Positions 1 through 8,050 of a DNA stretch of 64,000 nucleotides are shown here, piece by piece. Each line of letters opens with the position of its first letter. Position 1 is the first letter of the stretch. Both the position numbers and the translations under genes were made by a program. The stretch is from Psychromarinibacter sediminicola (GTDB lineage: Bacteria; Pseudomonadota; Alphaproteobacteria; Rhodobacterales; Rhodobacteraceae), in contig NZ_JARGYC010000019.1 of assembly GCF_029168335.1 (NCBI RefSeq), forward strand, positions 1 through 64,000, in the 5' to 3' direction. Below the pieces are notes generated by a model. That model searched no databases. It was not told the DNA's origin and saw only the letters and a list, made by a program, of their open reading frames with translations.

Positions 1-82
1 ATCGCTGCGCGATCCGACCCGCCGGGGGCTCCGCCCCGCCGTCCTTGTCGCTCGGATCAATGGCGCGGCAATGACGGCCCCC

Positions 83-105
83 GGAGTATTTCCGCCAGGA
101 TGAAG
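83..105. repeat. Degenerate copy of the GTATTT...GAAGC intergenic repeat
   Basis: The stretch reads GGAGTATTT, then about nine bases, then GATGAAGC. It resembles the better copies at 17550-17572, 25559-25581, 46711-46733 and 46842-46864, but carries GATGAAGC where they carry GAGAAGAAGC. The left neighbour lies outside the window, so its position relative to a gene end is unknown. Similarity is seen by eye only. Confidence 0.4.
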
Positions 106-180
106 CCTGGAATCGCCAGAGATCATACCGCGCAGCACCGCCCCGAAGCCCCCCGGACACCCCGAACGGACGCGCGGGCA

Positions 181-236
181 GTTACCGCTATCATGAACGA
201 AACCAACATCTTGACACCCCGTCCAACCTTGGACAC
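181..236 (+). promoter_or_regulatory. Shared intergenic motif, copy 1 (near-palindrome GTCCAA-CC-TTGGAC)
   Basis: This starts with GTTACCGCTAT and ends with CCCCGTCCAACCTTGGACAC, which contains a dyad of GTCCAA and TTGGAC. The same two blocks with almost the same spacing recur at 22494-22549. Here the motif lies just before the GGAGG ribosome binding site of the FAD oxidoreductase, and a TTGACA hexamer sits at 211-216. It could be an operator or a mobile-repeat remnant; sequence alone does not decide. Confidence 0.4.
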
Positions 237-254
237 TCCCTCCGGAGGCCCCAC

Positions 255-1559
255 ATGACCCACCCCGACGCGATCGTCATCGGCACCGGCGTGATCGGCG
301 CCGCCACCGCCTTCGAGCTGGCCAAGGCCGGCTACAAGACCCTCTCGCTCGACCGCAACGCCCAGCCCGGCCACGGCTCCACCGCCGGCTCCTGCGCCAT
401 CATCCGGATGCACTATTCCACCCTCGACGGCACCGCCTTCGCCTGGGAGGGCTATCATTACTGGCGCGACTGGGCCGACTATCTCGGGCTTCCCCCGGGC
501 ACCGATCTCGCCCCCTTCAAGGAATGCGGCTGCCTGGTCATGAAGACCCCGGCCAACGACCACCTCGCGAAGCACCTGAGATTCGCCCGCGAGCTGTCCA
601 TCCCCCACGAGGAATGGACGCCGCAGGACATCACCGCCCGCCTGCCGGTCTATTCCCTCGACAGCTTCGCGCCCCCGAAACGCCCCGACCAGGAGGGCTT
701 CGGCGAGCCCAATGGCGGCCATCTCGCGGGCGGCGTCTACTGGCCCCATGCCGGCTATGTCACCGACCCCGCCCTGTCCGCCAAGAACCTCATCGACGCC
801 GCCAAGCTGCACGGCGCCGAGACCCGCCTCGGCGTCGAGGTCACCGAGATCCTCGCCGAAAACGGCCGCACCAAGGGCGTCCGGCTCGCCACCGGCGAGG
901 AGATTCACGCCCCCGTCGTCATCAACGTCGCCGGCCCCGGCTCGGCCCGGATCAACGAGATGGCCGGCGTGACCGACGACATGACCATCGCCACGCGGCC
1001 CCTGCGGCAGGAGGTCGTCCATATCCCCGCCCCGCCGGGCTTCGACTTCGAGAGGAACGGCACCATCGTCTCCGACAGCGACATCGCCTGCTACTGCCGG
1101 CCCGAGCACGGCAACCATATCCTGGTGGGCTCGGAGGATCCGGACTGCGACCCGCACGACTGGGCCGCGTCGGACACCGACTATAACCGCGAATTCACCG
1201 ACCAGTGGACGACCCAGGCGCTGCGCTACGCCCAGCGGGTGCCCAGCCTCGGCATCCCCGGCCGCGCCCGCGGCGTCGTGGACCTCTACGACGCCGCCAC
1301 CGACTGGATCCCGATCTACGACAAATCCGCCCTGCCCGGCTTCTACATGGCCTGCGGCACCTCCGGGAACCAGTACAAGAACGCGCCCATCGCCGGCAAG
1401 CTCATGGCCGCCCTGGTCGACTATTGCGAGGCCGGCGCCGACCACGACGCCGATCCGCTTCAGTTCGAGCTGCCCTATATCGGCCGCACCGTCGATGCGG
1501 GCTTCTATTCGCGCAAGCGGCCGATCAACGAAGACTCCTCCTTCTCCGTCCTCGGCTGA
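255..1559 (+). CDS. FAD-dependent oxidoreductase, D-amino-acid/sarcosine oxidase-like (DAO family)
   Basis: 434 residues. An N-terminal Rossmann dinucleotide-binding motif GTGVIG lies at about residues 10-15, followed by the FAD-contacting stretch expected for DAO-fold enzymes. Near the C terminus CGTSGNQYKNAPIAGKLMA matches the second FAD-binding block of the family. Such enzymes oxidise amines or amino acids (sarcosine, glycine, D-amino acids, dimethylglycine) and pass electrons to oxygen or a carrier. No signal peptide is visible, so it is probably cytoplasmic. The ATG at 255 follows GGAGG with normal spacing. A hairpin at 1574-1597 follows the stop. The substrate cannot be read from the sequence; neighbours give no hint. 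Confidence 0.85.
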   Translation: MTHPDAIVIGTGVIGAATAFELAKAGYKTLSLDRNAQPGHGSTAGSCAIIRMHYSTLDGTAFAWEGYHYWRDWADYLGLPPGTDLAPFKECGCLVMKTPANDHLAKHLRFARELSIPHEEWTPQDITARLPVYSLDSFAPPKRPDQEGFGEPNGGHLAGGVYWPHAGYVTDPALSAKNLIDAAKLHGAETRLGVEVTEILAENGRTKGVRLATGEEIHAPVVINVAGPGSARINEMAGVTDDMTIATRPLRQEVVHIPAPPGFDFERNGTIVSDSDIACYCRPEHGNHILVGSEDPDCDPHDWAASDTDYNREFTDQWTTQALRYAQRVPSLGIPGRARGVVDLYDAATDWIPIYDKSALPGFYMACGTSGNQYKNAPIAGKLMAALVDYCEAGADHDADPLQFELPYIGRTVDAGFYSRKRPINEDSSFSVLG

Positions 1560-1573
1560 CCCCGAAACGCAAA

Positions 1574-1597
1574 CCGCCCGGCCATTGGACCGGGCGG
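1574..1597 (+). terminator. Hairpin after the FAD oxidoreductase gene
   Basis: An 8-bp perfect stem (CCGCCCGG with CCGGGCGG) encloses an 8-base loop, 14 bases after the stop codon of the oxidoreductase. No T-run follows, as is common in this high-GC genome. It is probably a terminator or 3-prime end stabiliser. Confidence 0.5.
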
Positions 1598-1637
1598 CAC
1601 GCGGCACCCCGGGCCCGGGGCGCGATCGGGAAAGCCG

Positions 1638-2006
1638 TCATGGCAAGAGCTGTATGCCCTCGACATCGCCCAACCCGCAGCGCGCGCAGCAGTTGGAGCA
1701 GTTGTAGCTGTCGTTCGGCCCGACGCCCCAATAGGTCCGCGACGACCCACGCACCCAGGCCCCGTAACAGATCAGCTCGTTGTAATTGCACGACAGGTTG
1801 AACTGCGCGTTCCCCTCGTTGGGGTCGATCACGTAGACCTGCCCGTTGCCCGGCCATACATGGCCGCGATCCTGGCTGTAGAATTCCAGGCTGACGGTCC
1901 GGTTGTAATCATTGTCGATGGTCCACAGCAGCGTCGCCGCCGACGCCGCGGCCGGCAGGAGTGTCGCAAGCAGCAGTCCGGCCAGCAATGTCTTGAGATT
2001 ATTCAC
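1638..2006 (-). CDS. Small secreted protein of unknown function, six cysteines
   Basis: 122 residues. A clear Sec signal peptide occupies about residues 1-23 (MNNLKTLLAGLLLATLLPAA, then an A-S-A type cleavage site), so the mature protein should be periplasmic or secreted. The mature part has six cysteines, four of them in a tight C-terminal cluster (N-C-S-N-C-C-A-R-C), which suggests disulfides or metal binding. It is rich in Tyr, Trp and Asn. I do not recognise the family. It lies downstream of rlmE on the same strand, but 283 bases separate them, so it probably has its own promoter. It converges with the oxidoreductase. Confidence 0.65.
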   Translation of the reverse strand: MNNLKTLLAGLLLATLLPAAASAATLLWTIDNDYNRTVSLEFYSQDRGHVWPGNGQVYVIDPNEGNAQFNLSCNYNELICYGAWVRGSSRTYWGVGPNDSYNCSNCCARCGLGDVEGIQLLP

Positions 2007-2289
2007 GTCGTATCTCCTTTACCTCTCTCTCTGCCCCAAGAGCACCGCCGCATTTGCGGCTGCAGCATGACCGGCCCTTCGGGGGCGTCCGGTGCGTGGG
2101 CGATCGCCCGGCAGCGCCGCGCGACCGCGCGCCCACCCCTACATTTCCGCAGCGCCCGATTCAGGTCAACAAATAACGACCTATAAACTCTCACAAATCG
2201 CCCCGAATCCGCACCGACCCGGCCCGGTCCGCGCCTCCACATTCGCTCTGGTTGTTTCAGGCCGGGGCCCGCGGCCCGGGCGGCAGGGG

Positions 2290-2991
2290 TCAGCCGCGAA
2301 ACCCGGTCGCCACCACGAATTTCTCCGAACTGTCCGACCGGCTCGCCGGCGGCTTCACGTTCGCTACCGTGTCGAAGCGCTGCTTCAGAAGCGTCTGCAG
2401 GCTGCCCTCGGCGCCGCCCGCCAGCACCTTGGCGACGAAGGTGCCGCCCTCTTCCAGCACGTCGAAGGCCAACTCCGCCGCTGCCTCGCAGAGCGCGACG
2501 ATCCGCAAATGGTCGGTCTGCTTGTGCCCCGAGGCCGAGGCCGCCATGTCCGACATCACCACGTCGGCCTTGCCGCCCAGCCAGGCCTTGACCCGGTCGT
2601 CGGCGCCCTCCTCCATGAAGTCGAGCTGATGGATCTCGGCCCCCGGCACCGGCTCCACCGCCTGCAGGTCGACGCCCAGCACCCGGCCGACGGCCTTGCC
2701 GGACTTCTCCCCCAGCGCGTTCACCCGGGTCACGGCGACCTGGCACCAGCCGCCGGGCGCGCAGCCCAGGTCCACGACCCGCGCGCCGGGGACGAGAAAG
2801 CGGTACTTGTCGTCCAGCTCTAGGATCTTGAAGGCGGCGCGGCCGCGATAGCCCTCGTCCTTCGCCCGCTTGACATACGGGTCGTTCAGCTGCCGCTCCA
2901 GCCAGCGGGTGGAGGACGCCTTGCGCCCCCGCGCCGTCTTCACCTTCACCCGCAAGTCGCGCTGCCCGCGCCCGCTCGTCTTCTTCGCCAT
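2290..2991 (-). CDS. rlmE: 23S rRNA (uridine-2'-O)-methyltransferase RlmE (FtsJ/RrmJ)
   Basis: 233 residues. RlmE methylates the 2'-hydroxyl of a uridine in the A loop of 23S rRNA, using S-adenosylmethionine. The N terminus is basic. The typical W-L-x-R-Q-x-x-D-P-Y-V stretch lies at about residues 30-40 and the SAM motif [11 protein letters not shown] at about 72-82. The family's K-D-K-E catalytic tetrad is matched by K55 (R-A-A-F-K), D148 (V-V-M-S-D-M), a lysine in F-V-A-K-V and a C-terminal glutamate. Length and start are normal. The gene stands alone between the secreted protein gene and a divergent toxin-antitoxin pair. Confidence 0.95.
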   Translation of the reverse strand: MAKKTSGRGQRDLRVKVKTARGRKASSTRWLERQLNDPYVKRAKDEGYRGRAAFKILELDDKYRFLVPGARVVDLGCAPGGWCQVAVTRVNALGEKSGKAVGRVLGVDLQAVEPVPGAEIHQLDFMEEGADDRVKAWLGGKADVVMSDMAASASGHKQTDHLRIVALCEAAAELAFDVLEEGGTFVAKVLAGGAEGSLQTLLKQRFDTVANVKPPASRSDSSEKFVVATGFRG

Positions 2992-3115
2992 GGTCGTGCG
3001 TCCCAGATGCTGTCTTCCAATAAGCGCCCCGCGCGCCGCTTTTCAACCGCGGCGGCGGGATTGAAGCTCGCGGCAAAAATGACTAAGCTATGGCTAAGTC
3101 AGAAAGGCCGATCCG

Positions 3116-3346
3116 ATGCAGGCATCCGTCCACGAAGCGAAGACCAATCTCTCCAAGCTCATCGAGGCGATGGAGCGCGGCGAGCGCGTCGTCATCACGC
3201 GCCACGGGCGGCCCGCGGCGGAACTGGTGCCGGCCCGCGCCCGCCGGGTGCGGCTGGGCAGCCTTCAGGGCAAGGTCGCGCCGCCGCCCGACGACTTTCT
3301 CGCGCCGCTGGACGAGGAGGCGCTGCGCGACTGGGGCGCGGCGTGA
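3116..3346 (+). CDS. Phd/YefM-family antitoxin
   Basis: 76 residues. The N terminus (MQASVHEAKTNLSKLIEAME, then ERVVITRHGRPAAELVP) is the DNA-binding half of Phd/YefM antitoxins, which neutralise a partner toxin and repress their own promoter. The C-terminal part should wrap the toxin. Its stop overlaps the GTG start of the PIN-domain gene (GTGA), the usual layout for a co-translated antitoxin-toxin pair. Confidence 0.88.
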   Translation: MQASVHEAKTNLSKLIEAMERGERVVITRHGRPAAELVPARARRVRLGSLQGKVAPPPDDFLAPLDEEALRDWGAA

Positions 3347-3732
3347 GCGGCCTCCTGCTCGACACCAACGCCTTCGCGATGGCGCTGACCGGCGATGCGC
3401 GGCTGCCGGAGGCGGCGCGCGTGCGGATCGAGACGGCCGACCGCGCCGCGCTCAGCGTCATCACCTTCTACGAGATCGGGCAGAAGGTGCGGCTCGGCAA
3501 ATGGCCGGCGATGGCGCCGCACGCCCCGGGCCTGATCGACCTGGCGCGCGAGGACGGGTTCGACCTGATCCCGCTGACGCCCGCGGCGGCGCTGGAGGCG
3601 TCGCTCATGGACTGGGACCACCGCGACCCGTTCGACCGCATGATCGCGACGGTCGCGCGGCACGAGGGCCTGCCCGTCGTCTCCTCCGATGCCGCCTTCG
3701 ATGCCCTGGCGGTCGGCCGCATCTGGTACTGA
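3343..3732 (+). CDS. PIN-domain toxin (VapC-like ribonuclease)
   Basis: 129 residues starting at a GTG that overlaps the antitoxin stop. PIN-domain toxins are metal-dependent RNases. Acidic residues of the active site are visible: D7 in LLLDTNAF, the glutamate in ITFYEIGQ, the aspartates in DRMIA, and the C-terminal SSDAAFD. The phrase HRDPFDRM is typical of the VapC/PIN group paired with Phd-type antitoxins. All key residues are present, so the pair may be functional. The downstream ppx gene converges. Confidence 0.85.
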   Translation: MSGLLLDTNAFAMALTGDARLPEAARVRIETADRAALSVITFYEIGQKVRLGKWPAMAPHAPGLIDLAREDGFDLIPLTPAAALEASLMDWDHRDPFDRMIATVARHEGLPVVSSDAAFDALAVGRIWY

Positions 3733-3752
3733 GGTCCGCCCGAACCGGGCGC

Positions 3753-4871
3753 TCAGTACGGCCCGTCCTCCAACACCCCGTCGCGGCTCATCTGGGCGTA
3801 AAGCAGCCCCTCGCGCAGGCCGCGGTCCGCCACCGACAGCCGGTCGGTGGGCCAGACGCGCAAGAGCGCCTGCAGGATCGCCGCGCCGGACATGATCAGC
3901 GCGTGGCGGTCGCGGCCGATCCGCGGGTCCGTCCGCCGCCCCACCGGCCCCAGCGCCAGGTATTCGCGGATCACCTTGTCGATCTGGTCCGAGGTCATGC
4001 GCAGGCCGTCGACCTTGTTGCGGTCGTAGCGCTTCAGCCCGAGATGCGAGGCCGCAACGGTCGTCACCGTCCCCGACGTGCCGATGATCTGGAAGCCCTT
4101 GCGCTCCTGCATCAGCTCGTAGGGCGAGAAATCGGTCAGCTTCTCCTCGAAGAACCACGACATCAGCGCATAGCGCGCCGCATCGTCGTCGACATCGTGG
4201 AACTGGTCGCGCAGCGTGGCGACCCCCAGTGGCACCGAGATCCAGTCGACCACCTTGGCATGGGCGAACGGGCTCTCGGTCGGCTTGAAGCCGGTATGCA
4301 GCCGCATGATCGCCTTCGGCCGCTCCAACCGCGGCACGCGGGTGAGGTCGAGCCACACCAGCTCGGTCGAGCCGCCGCCGATATCGACGACCAGCAGCTG
4401 CTCGGTCTTGGTCGAGACCAGCGGCGCGCAGGACACGACGGCGAGCCGCGCCTCCTCTTCCGGCTCGATGATCTCCAGCACCAGCCCGGTCTCGGCCTTG
4501 ATGAAGGTCATGAACTCGGCCGCGTTTGTGGCGCGGCGGCAGGCCTCGGTCGCGACCAGCCGCATCCGCTTGACGTCGTGCTTGACGAGCTTGCGCTTGC
4601 AGATGCGCAGCGCCTGCACCGTCCGCGCCATCGACGCGCGCGACAGCCGGCCCGACCGCTCCAGCCCGGCGCCCAGCTGCACCGACTTGGAAAAGCTGTC
4701 GACCACGTGGAACTGATTGCCCTTTGGCTGGGCAATCAGCATCCGGCAACTGTTTGTTCCCAGATCCAGTGCGGCATACAGCTCCGCCGGATCGGGGCGC
4801 GCGGGTGCGGGTGGCTCGACCGGTACGGGCCCCGGGAGCGCGCCCCGACCCGCGGGACGCTTGGGCGCCAT
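3753..4871 (-). CDS. Exopolyphosphatase / guanosine pentaphosphatase family protein (Ppx/GppA)
   Basis: 372 residues from the ATG at 4871, which has GGAGGG eight bases upstream; an in-frame ATG 10 codons earlier lacks this. The enzyme cleaves terminal phosphates from polyphosphate or pppGpp. The ASKHA-fold motifs are visible: ALDLGTNSCRMLIA near the start and VVDIGGGSTELVWLDL in the middle. A short basic, proline-rich N-terminal extension precedes the domain. It has no C-terminal HD domain, as is usual for the short alphaproteobacterial form. Divergent from the one-carbon cassette. Confidence 0.88.
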   Translation of the reverse strand: MAPKRPAGRGALPGPVPVEPPAPARPDPAELYAALDLGTNSCRMLIAQPKGNQFHVVDSFSKSVQLGAGLERSGRLSRASMARTVQALRICKRKLVKHDVKRMRLVATEACRRATNAAEFMTFIKAETGLVLEIIEPEEEARLAVVSCAPLVSTKTEQLLVVDIGGGSTELVWLDLTRVPRLERPKAIMRLHTGFKPTESPFAHAKVVDWISVPLGVATLRDQFHDVDDDAARYALMSWFFEEKLTDFSPYELMQERKGFQIIGTSGTVTTVAASHLGLKRYDRNKVDGLRMTSDQIDKVIREYLALGPVGRRTDPRIGRDRHALIMSGAAILQALLRVWPTDRLSVADRGLREGLLYAQMSRDGVLEDGPY

Positions 4872-4949
4872 GGAACCGCCCTCCAACTCAGGTTGCGGCA
4901 AGAGTAGGCCGCGCCGCAGCGGCGCGCAAGGAAAACGGCGCCGGCGGTT

Positions 4950-4964
4950 TCATGTTCATCATGA
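4950..4964. promoter_or_regulatory. Candidate operator TCATG-N5-CATGA
   Basis: A perfect 5-bp inverted repeat with a 5-base spacer lies in the 243-base divergent region between ppx and the one-carbon cassette. It is inside a locally AT-rich patch (TTTCATGTTCATCATGAGAA). Its position fits a regulator of either gene, perhaps a methionine/SAM-responsive one, but that is inference. Confidence 0.25.
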
Positions 4965-5114
4965 GAATTTTTCAGCCCCGCCGCCCTTTTCTCTCTTCCG
5001 GCCAGCGGGTAGGCCATTTCGCATCCGTCGCATCGCGCCCATATGATGTCGAAATCCGGCGCAGCGGAACGTCATGTTGCGCGTAGAAGCGGCCAAGGTA
5101 CACGGGAATCGCAT

Positions 5115-5414
5115 ATGGCGCAGGTCACCATCGTCTACTGGCGGGACATCCCCGCCCAGGTCATCGCCGGCAAGGGACGGCGCGGGGGCGCGAAGGCGCC
5201 GCTGCCCGAGCGTTTCGAGCAGGCGATCGACCGCGCGGCGATGAAGGTGGGGGCGCGCGACACCGATGCCTATCTGGCCGAGTGGCGGAAGGGCGACCCC
5301 TATCAGGTCGATGCTCCCGATGCCGAGGCCGCCGCAGCCGAAGCGCTGCGGATCGACGCCGAATACGACAGCGCCCGTCTCAAGGCGCTGATCGACAACG
5401 ACGGATGGGCCTGA
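5115..5414 (+). CDS. Small 'virulence factor' domain protein at the head of the one-carbon cassette
   Basis: 99 residues. The start VTIVYWRDIPAQVIAGKGRR and the tail RLKALIDNDGWA are typical of a small family annotated as 'virulence factor' that is found beside methylenetetrahydrofolate reductase and pterin methyltransferase genes in alphaproteobacteria. Its biochemical role is not known to me; the virulence name is historical. No signal peptide or membrane segment. The ATG at 5115 gives the family N terminus. The next gene starts 26 bases after its stop, so they are probably one operon, suggesting a role in folate/cobalamin methyl transfer. Confidence 0.75.
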   Translation: MAQVTIVYWRDIPAQVIAGKGRRGGAKAPLPERFEQAIDRAAMKVGARDTDAYLAEWRKGDPYQVDAPDAEAAAAEALRIDAEYDSARLKALIDNDGWA

Positions 5415-5440
5415 GCCCGGGAGACATATGGAGGGCCGTG

Positions 5441-6367
5441 ATGGCTTTGCTGAAATTCCGCCGCCCCGCCGAGGCCGCCCGCCCCGGCACCCCCGCCCTG
5501 CAGGATTTCGTGCGGGGCTACTCGATCGAGGTGATGCCGCGCACCGCCGAGAAGGTCGAGGATTTCCGCGCGCTGCTGCCCGCCGGCACCCGCGTCTACA
5601 TCGCCCATATCGAGGGCACGCCGATCGAGGACATGGTCGCCACCGCCCGGCGGCTGGCCGATGACGGCTTTCCGGTCATGCCGCATTTCCCGGCCCGGAT
5701 CATCCGGGACGAGGCGATGCTGGCCGACTGGATCGCCCGCTACCAGGGCGAGGCCGGCGTGACCCAGGCGCTGCTGCTCGCCGGCGGCGTGACCGAGCCG
5801 CACGGGGCGTTCCATTCGTCGATCCAGCTGCTGGAGACGGGGCTGTTCGACAAGGCCGGCTTCACCCGGCTGCACGTGGCCGGCCACCCCGAGGGCAACC
5901 GCGACATCGACCCCGACGGCTCCGACGCCAACGTGGCGCAGGCGCTGCGCTGGAAGCAGGCGTTCTCGGAGCGGACCGATGCCGAGATGGCCCTCGCCAC
6001 GCAATTCGCCTTCGAGGCCGACCCGATTATCGACTGGGCCGAGCGGCTGCAGGCCGAGGGCATCGCGCTGCCGATCCATATCGGCATCGCCGGCCCCGCC
6101 AAGCTGCAGACGCTGATCCGCTTCGCGGTGGCCTGCGGCGTCGGCCCGTCGCTGAAGGTGCTGCAGAAGCGCGCGATGGACGTGACCAAGCTGGTGATGC
6201 CCTACGAGCCGACCGACGTGCTGTCGGCCCTCGCCGCGCACAAGGCGGCCAATCCGGGCTTCGGCATCGAGCAGGTGCATTTCTTCCCGCTGGGCGGGAT
6301 CAAGACCTGCGCCGAGTATGCCAACGGGCTGCTGGCGGCCGCCCCGGCCGAGCGGGCGGCGACCTGA
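5441..6367 (+). CDS. Methylenetetrahydrofolate reductase (MetF-type)
   Basis: 308 residues. The enzyme would reduce 5,10-methylene-THF to 5-methyl-THF, the methyl donor for methionine synthesis. The phrases GYSIEVMPRTAEKVEDFRAL, RVYIAHIEGTPIEDM, PVMPHFPARI and LPIHIGIAGPAKLQTL follow the TIM-barrel order of MetF proteins in a divergent form. The ATG at 5441 has GGAGG at 5430-5434. The stop overlaps the next ATG (TGATG), so translation is coupled to the HAD gene. The adjacent pterin methyltransferase gene fits use of its product. Confidence 0.8.
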   Translation: MALLKFRRPAEAARPGTPALQDFVRGYSIEVMPRTAEKVEDFRALLPAGTRVYIAHIEGTPIEDMVATARRLADDGFPVMPHFPARIIRDEAMLADWIARYQGEAGVTQALLLAGGVTEPHGAFHSSIQLLETGLFDKAGFTRLHVAGHPEGNRDIDPDGSDANVAQALRWKQAFSERTDAEMALATQFAFEADPIIDWAERLQAEGIALPIHIGIAGPAKLQTLIRFAVACGVGPSLKVLQKRAMDVTKLVMPYEPTDVLSALAAHKAANPGFGIEQVHFFPLGGIKTCAEYANGLLAAAPAERAAT

Positions 6368-7029
6368 TGGGCCTGGCCCTCCTCTTCGACCTGGACGGGA
6401 CGCTGCTCGACAGCGACCCGATCCACGAGGCCGTGTTCGCCGATCTCTGGCGCGACCACGGCCGGCAGCTGGAGGAGGGCTTCTACCAGACCCATGTGCA
6501 TGGCCGGCTGAACGCGGATATCTTCCGCGCGCATCTGCCCGAGGTCGCCGACCCCGAGGCGCTGAGCGCGGCGAAGGAGGCCGAGTTCCGCCGCCGCCTG
6601 CCGCGCCCCTACCCGGCCACGCCGGGCGCGGCGGCGCTGCTCGACCGCGCCGCGGCCCGCGGCTGGAAGGTGGCCGTCGTCACCAACGCCATGCGGCCCA
6701 ATGCCGAGGCGATGCTGGAGGCGACGGGCCTGCGGCACCATTTCGAGGTTCTGGTGATCGGCGAGGAATGCCCGCGCGGCAAGCCCGATCCCTATCCCTA
6801 TTCGGAAGCGATGCGCCAGCTGGGCGCCGCGCCCGCCGACTGCATCGCCTTCGAGGACAGCCCTTCGGGCGTGCGCTCCGCCGCCGGCGCGGGCGCGCGC
6901 GTGGTGGGTATCCGGTCGTCGCTGACCGACGCCGCGCTGAAGGCGGCCGGGGCGACGCTGACGCTCAAAGACTTCACCGATCCCGCGCTCGAGCCGCTGC
7001 TCGATGCCCCAACAGGAGCCCTTGCATGA
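6367..7029 (+). CDS. HAD-superfamily hydrolase (phosphatase/phosphoglucomutase-like)
   Basis: 220 residues. The catalytic motif LLFDLDGTLLDSD (nucleophile and acid/base aspartates) is at residues 5-17. Motif II is VVTNAMRP, motif III GKPDPYPYSEAMRQLG, and motif IV AFEDSPSGVRSA. A helical cap lies between motifs I and II. This is the phosphoglycolate-phosphatase / beta-phosphoglucomutase-like class; the substrate is unknown. It overlaps both neighbours (TGATG before, ATGA after), so it is embedded in the one-carbon cassette and may remove or repair a phosphorylated side product. Confidence 0.85.
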   Translation: MGLALLFDLDGTLLDSDPIHEAVFADLWRDHGRQLEEGFYQTHVHGRLNADIFRAHLPEVADPEALSAAKEAEFRRRLPRPYPATPGAAALLDRAAARGWKVAVVTNAMRPNAEAMLEATGLRHHFEVLVIGEECPRGKPDPYPYSEAMRQLGAAPADCIAFEDSPSGVRSAAGAGARVVGIRSSLTDAALKAAGATLTLKDFTDPALEPLLDAPTGALA

Positions 7030-8015
7030 CCCGCACCGTTGTCGAGTCCAAGTCGAAAACCGTTACCATCGGCTTTGACGAGCCGTTCTGCGTCATCGGC
7101 GAACGCATCAACCCCACCGGCCGCAAGAAGCTGGCCGCCGAGCTGGAGCTTGGCGACTTCTCCACCGTCGAGCAGGACGCGCTGGAGCAGGTGGCCTGCG
7201 GGGCCATGGTGCTGGACGTGAACTCGGGCGCGGTGTTCACCAACAAGATGGCCGAGGATCCGCGCTACGCCGACAACAACTTCGTCGAGCCGGAACTGAT
7301 GAAGGAGCTGGTGACGCGGATCCAGTCGATCGTCGACGTGCCGCTCTGCATCGACAGCTCGGTGCCCGGCGCGCTGCAGAACGGGCTGGAGATGGCCGAG
7401 GGGCGGCCGCTGTTGAACTCGGTCACCGGCGAGGAGGAGCGGCTGGAGCTCGTCCTGCCGCTGGTCAAGAAGTACAACGTGCCGGTGGTGGCGATCTCGA
7501 ACGACGACACCGGCATTTCCGAAGACCCGGACGTGCGCTTCGCCGTCGCCAAGAAGATCGTCGAGCGGGCGGCCGATTTCGGGATTCCCGCGCACGACAT
7601 CGTGGTGGACCCGCTGGTGATGCCGATCGGCGCCATGGCCACGGCCGGGCACCAGGTGTTCACCCTGGTGCGCAAGCTGCGCGCCGAGCTGGGCGTGAAC
7701 ACGACCTGCGGCGCCTCGAACATCTCCTTCGGCCTGCCGCACCGGCACGGGATCAACGCGGCCTTCCTGCCGATGGCGATCGCCTCGGGCATGACCTCGG
7801 CGATCATGAACCCGATGCGCCCCGTCGAGATGGAGGCGATCCGCGCCGCCAACTTCCTGATGAACAACGACCCCAACGGCGCCGCCTGGATCGGCTTTTC
7901 CCGCATCCTCGACGCGGTGGAGTCCGGCACGCCCTATGTCGAAGCCTCCAAGGCCGCGATGTCCTCGGGCGCCGGCCGCGGCGGGCGCCGCGGCGGACGC
8001 CGCCGCGCGGGTTAA
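7026..8015 (+). CDS. Methyltetrahydrofolate:cobalamin (corrinoid) methyltransferase, pterin-binding module of a split methionine synthase
   Basis: 329 residues. The start FCVIGERINPTGRKKLAAEL, then VLDVNSG, then a D-P-L-V-M-P-I-G stretch and NTTCGASNISFGLPHR, are the pterin-binding barrel motifs of MetH domain 2 and AcsE-like enzymes. It would move a methyl group from 5-methyl-THF to a cobalamin protein. No cobalamin, homocysteine or reactivation domain is fused, so those must be encoded elsewhere. The last ~20 residues are Gly/Arg-rich and look disordered. Overlaps the HAD stop (ATGA). Together with the reductase it forms a methyl-supply module. Confidence 0.85.
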   Translation: MTRTVVESKSKTVTIGFDEPFCVIGERINPTGRKKLAAELELGDFSTVEQDALEQVACGAMVLDVNSGAVFTNKMAEDPRYADNNFVEPELMKELVTRIQSIVDVPLCIDSSVPGALQNGLEMAEGRPLLNSVTGEEERLELVLPLVKKYNVPVVAISNDDTGISEDPDVRFAVAKKIVERAADFGIPAHDIVVDPLVMPIGAMATAGHQVFTLVRKLRAELGVNTTCGASNISFGLPHRHGINAAFLPMAIASGMTSAIMNPMRPVEMEAIRAANFLMNNDPNGAAWIGFSRILDAVESGTPYVEASKAAMSSGAGRGGRRGGRRRAG

Positions 8016-8026
8016 GCCGCCCTTAA
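8012..8026. promoter_or_regulatory. CtrA-like box TTAA-N7-TTAA
   Basis: TTAA at 8012-8015 and TTAA at 8023-8026 are separated by seven bases; the whole also forms a hairpin (GGTTAAG with CTTAACC). This matches the consensus of the alphaproteobacterial response regulator CtrA and lies 24 bases before the next start codon. The first TTAA includes the stop codon of the methyltransferase gene, so a chance match is possible. Confidence 0.35.
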
Positions 8027-8050
8027 CCGACTCTGGGCCACGATGCGTGC

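Noticed and set aside
123-1607. A 494-codon minus-strand frame opposite the FAD oxidoreductase
   Set aside because: Val/Gly/Ala-rich translation without motifs; the plus-strand frame has the Rossmann and C-terminal FAD signatures.
2007-2289. A gene or RNA in the 283-base gap upstream of the secreted protein
   Set aside because: Only an AT-richer patch around 2165-2205 that may hold a promoter, and GC stems near 2260-2290, were seen; no structure or frame is convincing.
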